Under the pieces are notes generated by a model. It had not been told where the DNA came from. It did no database searches and was given only the letters and a program-made list of their open reading frames with translations. Below, piece after piece: positions 36,168 through 47,284 of a stretch of 64,000 nt of DNA. The position numbers and the translations under genes are program-made. The first letter of the stretch is position 1. Each line of letters begins with the position of its first letter. The DNA is taken from the NCBI GenBank assembly GCA_036877525.1, contig JAZGTH010000089.1, forward strand, positions 964,001 through 1,028,000, in the 5' to 3' direction. Origin of the DNA: Chromobotia macracanthus (taxonomy: Eukaryota; Chordata; Actinopteri; Cypriniformes; Botiidae).

Positions 36168-36354
36168 TCCATCCACCAACATTAACTTGACAAACTAATT
36201 GGGTTAATCCATTAATCCAGGCTATTATTATGTTATGAGATCAGAGATTGAATTCAGCTGGATTCACCAAAAATGTAAATCCGTCACCATTCACTCACCC
36301 TCATGTCTTTTACTTTACTTTCCTGCATGGAACACAAAATTATTTATGCAAAAA

Positions 36355-36552
36355 AAATATTTGCTGCCTTAAATGTTTAAGTTGAATCAATTTGGTTGCA
36401 CAAGTCATTTCAACTTACTCTTTGTAATCTTGACTTATAAGAAATAGTTGGAAAATTGCTTAACCTATTTTTTTAAGTTACACCAGTCAGGATTTAAAAC
36501 ATTAAGTTGAAATGACTTGTATAGCCAAGTTGATTAAACTTAAAAACTTGTA
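36355..36552. mobile_element. Short inverted-repeat element, family B (copy 2)
   Basis: Better preserved than the copy at 8.5 kb. The left arm CCTTAAATGTTTAAGTTGAA is mirrored by a right arm with AAGTTGATTAAACTTAA, and the interior block around AGTTGGAAAATTGCTTAAC is shared. Confidence 0.75.
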
Positions 36553-36692
36553 AGTGAATGGTGACCAGTGATGTCACTGATCACTATTCATTTACGTGGC
36601 ACGGGAAAGGGGCAGCATAAACATCTTTTGTGTTCTAGGGAAGGAACCAAACTTTAAAAAGTTCTTCTAACGTACTCTTAAGAACATGTTTG

Positions 36693-36751
36693 TAACTTGA
36701 GAGAACTGTGAATGTTAGCCAGTGTTCTGAGAACGTTCCCTGTTAGCTGGG
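36693..36751. mobile_element. End fragment of repeat family C
   Basis: GAGAACTGTGAATGTTAGCC and GAACGTTCCCTGTTAGCTGG match the right end of the intact element at 44907-45201. Confidence 0.7.
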
Positions 36752-38021
36752 TAAATATTTCTAGATTTTTCCTTTTTTGGTGACCTTTCCCGGGTGCTGT
36801 GAAGTAATGCTTCTGGGTTTTACTTCTCTGAAACGTTTTGTCTGTTTTAAAAAACATTGAAAGACAAGAGAAGACAAAACAGAGAGGTGATACACAAACT
36901 GTCATACTTAGGTTAGAAGTTATGAAATTTTCATGAGCAGACAGCACCTTTTCTCTTAGTGAGTCCCCCTAGTGGTGGAAACTGTAAGTGCACTTTAGTG
37001 ACTGCATGCTATGTACAGTAGATAGCACAAAGACTGCATGCTAGAAAATAAATCACTCTAAGGAGGTCAGTATGTGCTCAACAGCAAAGAGTTCCTCCAG
37101 CATTTAGTGCAAAAGACAAAGCCGTACATTTAAGGAGGCGTGTATACTACATAAGCTTTGTCTTGGCAAACTGAGGGGCAAAATCAGAACTGAGAAAAGT
37201 TTATCCTGGATTCTACAGTACGTTCAGTCAGCGCCTCATAATTTGACTTTGAACTAAAGGGTCAATTACATAAAATATCAGGTTATCATTATTCATAATG
37301 ACTAATATTTATTGCTATATTATTATCTATTTATGGCTGTTTATTATATGGTAGGGGGTAATTCATGGGCACTCCTTCAGCTGTCGTAATATCTAGATGT
37401 ACTCTGACTATTTTGTGGTTCTGTAATCTTACAATGATTAGTAACTGAGTTTTACTGAAAGCCATAAATTATTTATTGTCACATTAAAAGATCTTAAAAT
37501 GTAAGCTATTTATAACAGCAGTTCGAAAAAATAAACGCTATAAAAATGTCATGCTTCATCAGAACTTGTGAAGTCTTGAGCTTTGTTTGAAATTGAGTGA
37601 AGTGTTTTTTGTTTGTCGAACCTCAAATCAGAAAAAGTTATTTGCTCATTTACAGTTTCTAATTGCTGTTTCAGACAAACAAAGTGATGCAACGACAACA
37701 CTGCAATAAAATACTGATTGTCAGCCCCCTCTATATTATTTTCATGCATTTATATAGGACTGATATCAGGAGAAATATGTAATTTAAGGCAGTCACCACA
37801 AAGCACCTGTGCCATTATGATGAAATCTATGACTTATGAATTATGCACGTCTCTTCTATATTCAGGTGTACAGTATAGACACATTCTAGGACATGCAATC
37901 ATGTTGGCATTGTCCTTTGTCCTATGTGTTCTTTGACTTACGATTTCCTACTAACAATTTATACGGCTGGTGTCAAACCAGCACAATTTACCCACAAGGA
38001 ACTTTCTCAGCTACCCGCAAT

Positions 38022-38023
38022 AC

Positions 38024-38085
<62 letters not shown>

Positions 38086-38086
38086 A
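38022..38086 (+). repeat. (TACA)n(TA)n microsatellite
   Basis: TACATACATACA passes into about 27 TA units and then a short TGTGTG. The YIYIYI frames over it are artefacts. Confidence 0.95.
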
Positions 38087-38250
38087 TACATTATATATTT
38101 ATATATACACATTTGTACTAATTCTTATCTTAACCCTAAAACCAAACAGCCCTTTAAAGGGGTGTCAGCAGTGAGGCCAAATGTCCTTACTTTACTTTTT
38201 TTGTCCTCACATAGTGTAACTGGTCCAAAGATAGCTTTACAAGTGCGTGT

Positions 38251-38507
38251 ACACACACACACACACACAACAGACTGATGTCTCATAAACCCTGACTTAA
38301 ATACACTCACAGCAAAAAGGAACAGATAACCTTCCCATCACAACCATCGATTTTATCATTTCGGTTTACAGTAATTAAATAATTTTTGTCGGTCAGATGT
38401 TTGTATTAATGCTGTCTGAATGTTTTATTTTTTCAGTTCAGTAAGCTGTCATCTCAGGATCTAGGAGTAAGACTTTTACCAGACACACACACACACACAC
38501 ACACACA
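38251..38507 (+). repeat. Two CA microsatellites
   Basis: CA runs at about 38251-38269 and 38484-38507, about 215 bases apart, in otherwise unremarkable intergenic DNA. Confidence 0.9.
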
Positions 38508-38742
38508 GGTACAGGCCGTACTAATGACTTCCTTTATTACATCACATTCCGACAGAGCCAAATAAAGTAATTGTTTAACTTAAATGTGTGGAAACTTTTT
38601 TGGAATTGTTGCACGCCAAACTATCTGCAGTCAGTAATAGAGTATGATTTTACAGAACTGTGTCCTGTGTCTTTACATCAACTGTGCAAACTGTACATGC
38701 AAACTGATTCCAATGTTGAACATTTAATAACGAGAGAACTTT

Positions 38743-38967
38743 TTAAAAGAATAGTTCACCAAAAAAAAATTCAACATTTACTCACCCTTCATGTCATTCT
38801 AAAACAGAAATGTCCGAACTGCTCATTTGTGGATGAGAATCAGGCATTGTGTTACACTCTAGACAGAAATCATAATCATACAGGTTTACAACAATATGAG
38901 GTTAGTAAATTAAGACATGAGGTTAGTAAATTAAGAGTTTCATTTCTGGATGAGCTATCCCTTTAAT
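38743..38967. mobile_element. MITE-like element, family E (degenerate copy)
   Basis: It starts AAAAGAATAGTTCACC with ATTTACTCACCCTTCATG, ends GATGAGCTATCCCTTTAA, and matches the element at 42183-42470 at both ends. I recall these termini (AGTTCACCCAAAAATG and TCATTTACTCACCCTCATG) as a very common fish repeat. Confidence 0.8.
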
Positions 38968-39668
38968 TTGGCTAAATGATGTTTATCAATATTTTCAAAT
39001 AGAGCCACACTTATAACACAAACTTAAAACACAAATAAAACATGCTTAGCAATTTCAAGTTCTTCATGTGAATTTGCACGGCAGTTTACCGTAAACTAAA
39101 TTTACTGTGAACAACATGATCTAGGGTCACTGAAGCACTATTCTGAGGGAGTATCAGAACCACATTTTTGCTCCAAAATATGCTCAAAAAGAAACACAGT
39201 CTCATTCAATGTAACAACGCAGAGGCACAAACTGTTAACACTGGCTGAACACTAACCAGCGTGAACTGCAAGGGAAACTTTTAAACAGAAACACAAAGAG
39301 TAATGAGCAAAAACGTGACAGAGTAACACTCCAGTGACGTAGATCTCAGCCCCCTTTCTTTGGAACAAATTAAAGGCTGACTGGACACTTCAGCTCTGCT
39401 CTTATTACACTGCCTGGATTGCCCTGCCTCTTTCCTGAACTACAAATACAGAGAAACTGATGGAAATCCAGCAAGAGAAGAACTTTGCAAACTGATGACA
39501 TTTTAGGAGAAAGACTAAACTGAAGAAAAAGTAAAACACTGTGTCTCACTTAGACTTTGCACATTACGGCAAGCAACCACAAAGATCACATTGGGACTTT
39601 CTAATGGACTTTTGTCACACAGCTTGCATATATTTGGACAGAACAGGCGCGGTGCACACTGCAAAGGT

Positions 39669-42600
39669 ATGATCGTGATAAAGCATCTTTATCACTCAAC
39701 CGTTGCGATGCCAACCTCCGCTTGCCTCTGCCTGCTGAGGGCAGTTTTCCTCGTGTGCCTGGTTAACCGTTTGATCCAAGGAGTAAATGGAGAAAAACCT
39801 CAGAATCGGCATTTAATAAACGAAAATGTTACTGGACTTCCAGTGGTCTCCTTTCAGTGGCATCACGTGGAAACGCCATATCTAGTGGCACTATGGGTAT
39901 TTGTGGCTGCCGTGGCAAAACTAACAGGTATGCAAATTTAACCAGAAAATAGAAAATGTTGCAAGAATGTTTTACATGCTAACATTAGTTAATGCATTAG
40001 GTATTGATTAATTTGTGTTTAACTATTGCATTAACTAATGTTCACCTATACAGTCTTACCGCCTGACAGTTACCAGTAAGAAATGTTTGCTTAACATGTC
40101 CAAAGACTTCCATGACAACAACATATAGTTAAACACCTATGCAGAAATTCCTAGAATTAAAAGATTTGTTCTCAAGATGATATCACACTTTAATGGCAGG
40201 ATAAATTTCAGTTTAATTCTGCAAAAGCAAGATGATCCCTTGACAAGCTCTTACCAGGAAATGCAAAATAATAATATGTAACTTGAATACAACAGCAGTG
40301 CAAGGTAAGCTCCAGGATTCTTTTAAAATCATGTGCATATATCGGTAACTCATGCACTGTTATTTCTGATGCAGCATGTTTCTGTGTCCCTCTTATCAGT
40401 ACAGAAAGCAACATTGCTGACATGCTTTAATGTCATACTTTCATTTTGACACCTTCATGTTTTAACAGTTTCTTAACAGTAAATGTATTTTTCTGAGCTG
40501 AACATTTTAAATTCAGGTCCTTACACTGGCTGTACATTGGAGCATTTTCAAATCTGTGAGAGGGACACTTGAAGAATAAAGGGGGGTACGAAAATATACT
40601 TAATTGTAATAAAAATAGTACATAAGGTATAAAAGAAAAAATAGGTAGTGAATATAAACATTTAAAAAAATAGCTTTTAACAGCCTGTTAAAAAGTACCT
40701 GATCCAATTTTAAATGTAATAATAATATCATATTAGATTTGCAGCATTCATTAACCTTGGTTAATGTTCGTATAAGTGCATGCAAGAAGGCATAATATAT
40801 TCAACGCATGTAAGACATTGCTCATGAACGAATAAAAGAGGCGTGTTCCGAAGATGATGTCATGCATACTTAATGAGGGGATGAATTTCAGTTCTGCAAA
40901 CGAAAGATGATCTCTTGATGTCTTACTAGGAAATTCAGAAACAATACGGTACACCTCCATTACAATGGCAATACAGGGAAAGCTCAGGGATTCACATAAG
41001 AATGTTCTTATGGGAATTAAAGTGTAAAAGTATCAGGACAAATATTTGGGATGTGGCCGATAATAAAGACTAATTCATTTGTATCTTAAGAATACGTATT
41101 CAAAGTTCACAAAGCCTGGAACACAAGGGCACCTGAATAATCTGGAGACACACCTGAAATTTCATCCAACTCTAATCTTACAAACTGCCACAGCTACAAC
41201 AATTATCCGCTGGACAAGTGTGCTATCAAAAACAACGTGGCATGCTTTTCTCTTTGGTCTAAAGCTGACTTACAAATGAATAACTGCCAACAAACTGAAC
41301 TCTGAATTATTTTACATACAGTACACCATCCACATGCATCTAACCTCAACATGCTCAATATCTGCCAAATATAACATATTTACATAAAACATGACATAAA
41401 ACATTTTAATCTCTTCCACATTTTAAACTATTGCCTATATCAGCACTCTCTCTCTCTCTCTCTCTCTCTCTTTCATTCTCTCTGTCATTTTCTCATTCTC
41501 TCTCTCTCTGTCCTTTATTCTCTCTCTCTCTGTCTTTTTCTTATTCTCTCTCTTTCTTTCATTCCCTCTCGCTCTCTATCTTTCATTCTCATTCTCTCTC
41601 TATTTCATTCACTCTCTCTCTCATCCTGTCTTGCTCATTCTCTCTCTCTCATTCTCTCTCTCCAGTGATTGAAATAAACCATCACGTCACCAGTGTGTTT
41701 CCAGAAAGCGGGATGCTCATCATGATTGGATTCATTTTGGGAGGAATCGTCTGGGCAGCAGACAAGGCGCAGACCTTCAGACTGTCTCCCAACAACTTCT
41801 TCTACTTCCTGCTGCCGCAGATCATCTTGGATGCGAGTTACTTTATGCCCAACAAGCTCTTCTTCAGCAATCTGGGCTCCATCCTCATATACGCCATCAT
41901 TGGAACGTGCTGGAATGCAGCTGCTGTGGGCCTCTCACTGTGGGGCTGCAAGGAGGCGGGAGCCATGGGTAAATCCAATACTGTAATTTACTGCATTTAT
42001 ACCGTTACCCTAATGCTTGTGTAATATAATGCACCTTGTGCGTCTTTTGTAAGTATGGATCACGCCCACTAGAAAACAGGTGTGGCAAGAGGAAGGGAAA
42101 CAGACTTTAGTCTCCTTTCAAGAAAAAGGAGAGAACTTAACTGACCCCGGGATAGAGTATCTCTGGTCAGCCCTGCCTGTATTTAAAGGGATAGTTCCTC
42201 CAGCAATGAAAATTCTTCGATCATTTACTCACCCTATACTCACTAAACCTATATCACTTTTTTATGAAGAACATTAAAGAAGATATTTTGAAGTACGTTG
42301 GTAATCAAACAACAGTGTCACCCACTGACGGACACAAAACCACTGAAACATTTCTCAAAATATCTTCTTTTGTGTTCCACAGAAGAAAAAGTCATATAAG
42401 TTTGGAATGACATGAGGGTGAGTAAGTGATGGAAAAAAAAAAATATTTTTGGGTGAACTATGCCTTTAAAGATTCTGTAGGGATTATTATCTACTTACCG
42501 CATAATAGGTGAAAATGGACTTAATGTGTCCATCAGGTGAGCTGGACATCGGTCTTCTGCAGTTCCTGCTGTTTGGCAGTCTAATCGCAGCCGTGGACCC

Positions 42601-45600
42601 GGTGGCTGTGATCGCTGTGTTTGAGGAGGTCCATGTGAATGAAGTTCTCTTCATCCTGGTGTTTGGAGAGTCACTGCTGAATGATGGAGTGACAGTGGTG
42701 AGAAATGATTTCCTCTAAATGTCACGGCTATCACCTTTGGCGCATTACGGCGTCTCTCATGTAATCACATTTTCTTTTCGTCTGTAGGTGCTTTACAATG
42801 TATTCGATGGCTTTGTGCTTATAGGAGGTCCAAATATTAATGCTGTGGAGATCATCAAGGGCATATGTATGAACACTCAACATATTTGTGACAGAATGAA
42901 CATATCAATTATTTTAGGCCATTCTCTTGAAGGTTTAGCTTTGCAGATCTGCTCAGTTGTTTGTTTACCTCTTTCCTCCAGGTTCGTTTTTTGTGGTGGC
43001 TTTCGGAGGTTCCTTTCTTGGGATTTTGTTTGCTGCTCTGCTGTGTCTGCTGACCAGATGCACCAAACACATCCAGATCATTGAGGCGGGCTTTATCTTT
43101 GTGGTGGGCTACCTGTCCTACCTTACAGCAGAAATGCTCTCCCTTTCTCCAATACTATCGTAAGGGTCTCCTTAACAACACACTTTCTAATGCACCCACT
43201 GAGACTGACTTCACCTCAACAACCAAATGTGTAAAAACAATATGAATTAATAAATGTAAGTCACCGGCCCTTCATCCTTTTCAATAGGTCTCTCTAACCT
43301 ACTCCAATCCCACAGGTTGATTTTCTCCCCACATTACTCTTTCATCACAAAGCATACTTTCTCTTTTAGCAATCGGATTATGGCCGTAACATTGCTTGTA
43401 CTTGTGGTGAGCAGAAACACATAGAAACAAACAATAAAATAAATCAGTCACACTTTAAAACCAGGTTCTGTTCATTAAGGTTAGTTCACACATTAACTAA
43501 CAAGAACAAACCGTGAACGGTGTGTACGTTTACGGCGTTTATTCCAGTTCAACTCTGTCCTAGGGTCTCTGAGAACATAGGGGGACAAAATAATTGAATT
43601 CATAAATGAATAATGAATAAATTAATTCATCTAATGTACACGTCTAATGGCTTCCGTCCCGCAGCATCACCTTCTGCGGGGTCTGCTGTCAGAAATACGT
43701 GAACGCAAACATGGATGAAAAATCGGTAACGACGGTCCGTCACGCCATTAAGGTGCTGGCGAACGGCTCCGAGACCATGATCTTCGTGTTTCTGGGCGTT
43801 ACAGCTGTCGATAAAGCCATCTGGGTCTGGAACACGGGCTTTATCCTCCTCACCCTCCTCTTTGTCTTCGTTTACAGGGTCATAGGTGAGCAAACCTGTA
43901 CTTGTTTTGTGTCCAATGGAGATTATAGTCCGAACGGCCTCTCGTATCAATTTCATGACGACATGCTTGGGGAATGTGTGTGTGTGTGTGTGTGTTAATA
44001 CGACAGGTGTTTTCTTCCTCACCTGGATCCTTAACAAGTTCAGGCTGGTTCCCATCGAGGTCATTGATCAGGTTGTAATGAGCTACGGTGGCCTGCGGGG
44101 GGCAGTGGCGTACGCACTCGCCGCTACCTTAGAGGAGTCGAGGATTAAAGAGAAGAATTTGATTATTAGCACCACACTCATCGTGGTTTATTTCACAGTT
44201 ATTCTTCAGGTACAAAGCCTGCCCTGTTATGATTTTATTACTGTTATTTTTATTATTATATGTCCTATTTTATGTACTGGTCAAACAGTATTTAAAGAGT
44301 GGTAAATAGTGGCCATGTGCAACACACCAGGGTTTGTTATTCAAGGGTAACCTAAAGTGTTTTCAAATGAGACAAAACAAGCATTCAATTAAGATAAAGA
44401 CACTAAAATCAAGATGTTTCTTAATGTTTGGTTATTTCTATAATGCATATGCATGTTTCTAGTTGTGCCATGCTCTGGAATATTTTATTAGGCAGAAATT
44501 GTGTGTCGGGGCTTTTAAATATTATTGTGTACTGTGCAAAATACTCCTATAACTTTTGTCTGTTGTGTAACTGTGTTTATTGACAATTGTGCATTTTTTA
44601 ATATGGATTTGTATTCATTTGTCTCTGTTTTATTATTTGTGATCTCTGTCATATTGTGTCTCTGTAACCAAGACAGACTGCTTGTGGATTGCATGAGAAT
44701 TGTCGTCACTGAAAGCTCATTCATTCATTTATTCATTTGCAGGGAATCACCATGAAGCCTTTGGTTCAGTGGCTGAAGGTCAAAAGAGCGGCTCATTCTG
44801 ATTTAAAACTTGTAGAAAAACTAAACAACCGGGTAATAATCCACTGTAACGCTTCATTAGTTCACACAGCACAATTTCTGATAAAACATTTGGATCTGCA
44901 AACTCCCCAGCTAACAAATTTAGGTTGTAAGAACGTTTCCCTAACATTTACAATAAGCAACAAAAATGTTAAAAATGTTATTTTGAAAGTTCTAGGATCA
45001 TATTCATGTTATTGCTGGTTTATAAGAACATTATTCAAGCACTTATTTTGCACTAACTTTTTATAACGTTCCACTAACAACTAAAGAATAATGTTTTTGA
45101 TATGTATAACATAAAAAAATGTTTAACTATAACTCTGGATAACTTTGAGAGAACTTTGAGGATGTTAGCCAACGTTCTGAGAACGTTCCCTGTTAGCTGG
45201 GTCTTCGCATGAACTTCTTTACAAATGAATGGTTTAAAAAATGATTTTTTAAAAGATGTAATATGTATAATTGATTGTCTGATTATGTGTAATGGTGTGT
45301 TTAGGCGTTTGACCACATACTGGCAGCAGTGGAAGACATTTGTGGACGTATAGGAGATAACTGGTGGACGAGAGGGTGAGCGCTCCTCAGTTGTGTTATA
45401 CAGAGTTATTTTACTGTTATATATGGATTTATATTAACACATTCCTCTTCACTGGGGTTCTCATTCAGCTGGAACCGATTTGAGGAAAAGTATATCAGCT
45501 GGTTTTTGATGAAACCCAAGGCCAGAAAGAACAGAGATTATCTCTTTAGCATCTTTCACAGACTCAATCTGGAAGACGCCATTAACTATGTCAGTGAGGT

Positions 45601-47284
45601 AAGAATGTGGGCTGTATGTCTTTAACTGAGAATACTTTTGCAGTTCGTTTTCGGTTGCCAGTCTAATTGCCTGCATAAAACTGCAAGATGCCGTCTTTCA
45701 CAGCATTTTCATTTAAATGTGTTTCATTTCATTGATTTGTTCAATATTGTATTTTGAATACAGGATTTTGCATTTTTAAGTTAATTAACAAATACATATT
45801 CTATAAACGGTGCATGATTACTGTCAAATATCTGTGAAAATCTTTGTTAACATGTTCTTTTTTTATGCAGGGTGAACGCCAAGGTTCTCTGGCCTTCGTT
45901 CGCAGCGATCAGGCGGCTAATGTAGACTTCCAAAAGTCCTTTGGTTCGGAATTTGCTGATGTCATGCCTGATATCATGGTCGATATGTCAAACTATGAGT
46001 TTGGAATTGAAAATATTTCCATGACCTCCATAGTGTAAGTGTACTGAATGTCTGCAACACAGTCACTTTCCAAGACAATCTTTTAAAATAACCATGAAAA
46101 ACTTGAAATTTACAAAAAAGATATCTAACCTTACCAGGATAGCCAAGCGTTTTACCGTTGCTTTTGTTGAATTAGAAAAGACAGCATTCCCTCTGTATCC
46201 CTGGAAATCCATGGGCAGGACAGGAAGAATATGCACGACGATTTCAATGCCCATCATCTTCTACAGCAGCACCTGTACAGAAGCCGAAAACATGTATGAA
46301 TTGATGATGTTTACCACAAAATATATGAATACACTAGATTTGCTAAATGCAAATTCCTTTGAATGCCTGTACACGCTCCATTTCCTCTGTTTCTCCACAG
46401 CACCGTCACAAATACAGCCGCAGTCACTTTGGCATCAACCAGAGTGAAGATGAAATGCAGGAGATCTTCCAGAGGACCATGAGGAGCCGCCTTGAGTCCT
46501 TCAAATCTGCAAAGATGGGAGTCAACCCAGCCAAAAAAATCAAGCACCACAAGAAGGAGCAAATACACAAGGTATTTAAAACAGGACATTCATAATCATC
46601 TTTGAGTTACCATGTTTGTTGCTTCACCTAATTTGTACGTTATAGATGTTTAATGGACACTCAGAGAACACAGACCATCCGTATGGAGAAGAAGGTAACC
46701 GTTATTGTCATTTTTGTTAGTCACGACCCCTAAACAAAAAGTTAATATCTTTTTCTATTGCCAACATGCATGGGGTCAAAAAACTTAAATACAGGAAGTA
46801 GACTATTAAGTATATCTTTGTGTTTATAGTTGACAGTGCTGTGGGTAGTGAGACCAGTACCACAAATAGACATTTTACAAGAGAGATATATACAGTGGGA
46901 GGTAAGCAAATAGATTTCAACATACATATCACTTGTATATAAAGATCAAAATCCACACAACAACATAAAATACATTTGCCTAAAAGATTGCATTTTGTGT
47001 TTCCACCATATTCCACTGAAGCTGGCATAGAGAATCCAGCATTCATGCCAGATATGGACACGCCCATGCAAAGCCCGCCCTGGCTAATGGAATCCGAGAT
47101 GGACGTCACTGTTGTACCTTCCCAGAGGGCTCAGCGGCGCCTCCCCTGGACACCCAACAGACTGCGGCGTCTCGCACCCATGAGGATCAGCAACTGTTCC
47201 ACAGACTCCTTCCTCATGGCCGACGCTTCTCTAACCTCGGACGCTTTTGAGGAACAGCCTCAAAAAGACCAAGCAGAAAAGTAA
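39669..47284 (+). CDS. slc9a3: Na+/H+ exchanger, NHE3/NHE5 type, tandem copy 2
   Basis: Second Na+/H+ antiporter in the same orientation, starting 3.7 kb after copy 1. Sixteen exons: 39669-39927, 41666-41968, 42537-42697, 42788-42866, 42982-43159, 43665-43885, 44007-44209, 44743-44832, 45305-45375, 45469-45598, 45871-46034, 46176-46293, 46401-46571, 46646-46694, 46830-46901, 47022-47284; 843 residues. Exons 2-12 have exactly the lengths of copy 1. A second in-frame ATG at 39708 gives a more typical signal peptide (MPTSACLCLLRAVFLVCLV) and 830 residues; which start is used is undecided. Transport motifs FGESLLND and GGLRGAVAY are intact. TM1 reads LVALWVFVAAVAKL, as in other NHE3/5 proteins. 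The tail keeps the CHP/calmodulin-type juxtamembrane region and STDSFLMAD but ends QAEK, without the PDZ-ligand-like end of copy 1. Confidence 0.91.
41443..41664 (+). repeat. (CT)n-rich polypyrimidine tract abutting exon 2 of exchanger copy 2
   Basis: About 220 bases almost only of C and T, with CTCTCT runs and TCATTCTC/TTTCATTC variants, ending at the acceptor CTCCAG of exon 2 (41666). It serves as, or greatly extends, the 3' splice-site polypyrimidine tract. Confidence 0.95.
42183..42470. mobile_element. MITE-like element, family E, in intron 2 of exchanger copy 2
   Basis: Left end TTAAAGGGATAGTTCCTCC and right end GGGTGAACTATGCCTTTAA are inverted repeats. Inside, TCATTTACTCACCCTATAC at the left is mirrored by GAGGGTGAGTAAGTGATGG at the right. 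It is non-coding and belongs to a repeat I recall as abundant in fish. Confidence 0.85.
43976..43995 (+). repeat. (GT)n microsatellite just upstream of exon 7 of exchanger copy 2
   Basis: About 10 GT units end only 11 bases before exon 7 (44007). The intervening acceptor is ATACGACAG, so this exon has an unusually purine-containing 3' splice site. Confidence 0.9.
44907..45201. mobile_element. Intact MITE-like element, family C, in intron 8 of exchanger copy 2
   Basis: Begins CCCAGCTAAC and ends GTTAGCTGGG, perfect 10-bp inverted termini. Inside these, GTAAGAACGTTTCCCTAAC at the left mirrors GTTCTGAGAACGTTCCC at the right. It is 295 bp with no transposase. Single-ended fragments lie at about 9.6 and 36.7 kb. 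Confidence 0.9.

Larger units (their letters stand above)
35954..39668. other. Region between the two exchanger genes
   Basis: About 3.7 kb without a supported gene. It holds the family A (35.96-36.17), B (36.36-36.55), C fragment (36.69-36.75) and E (38.74-38.97) elements plus TA and CA microsatellites. The 3' UTR of copy 1 and the promoter of copy 2 must lie here, but neither boundary can be fixed by eye. Confidence 0.65.

Noticed and set aside
41431..42024. Long plus-strand reading frame beginning with a Ser/Leu-rich segment before exchanger exon 2
   Set aside because: The Ser/Leu part is translated CT microsatellite. The exchanger coding sequence starts at the acceptor at 41666, in the phase required by exon 1.
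43627..44064. Minus-strand open frame opposite exchanger exons 6-7
   Set aside because: It is the antisense shadow of well-supported exons and includes translated GT repeat.
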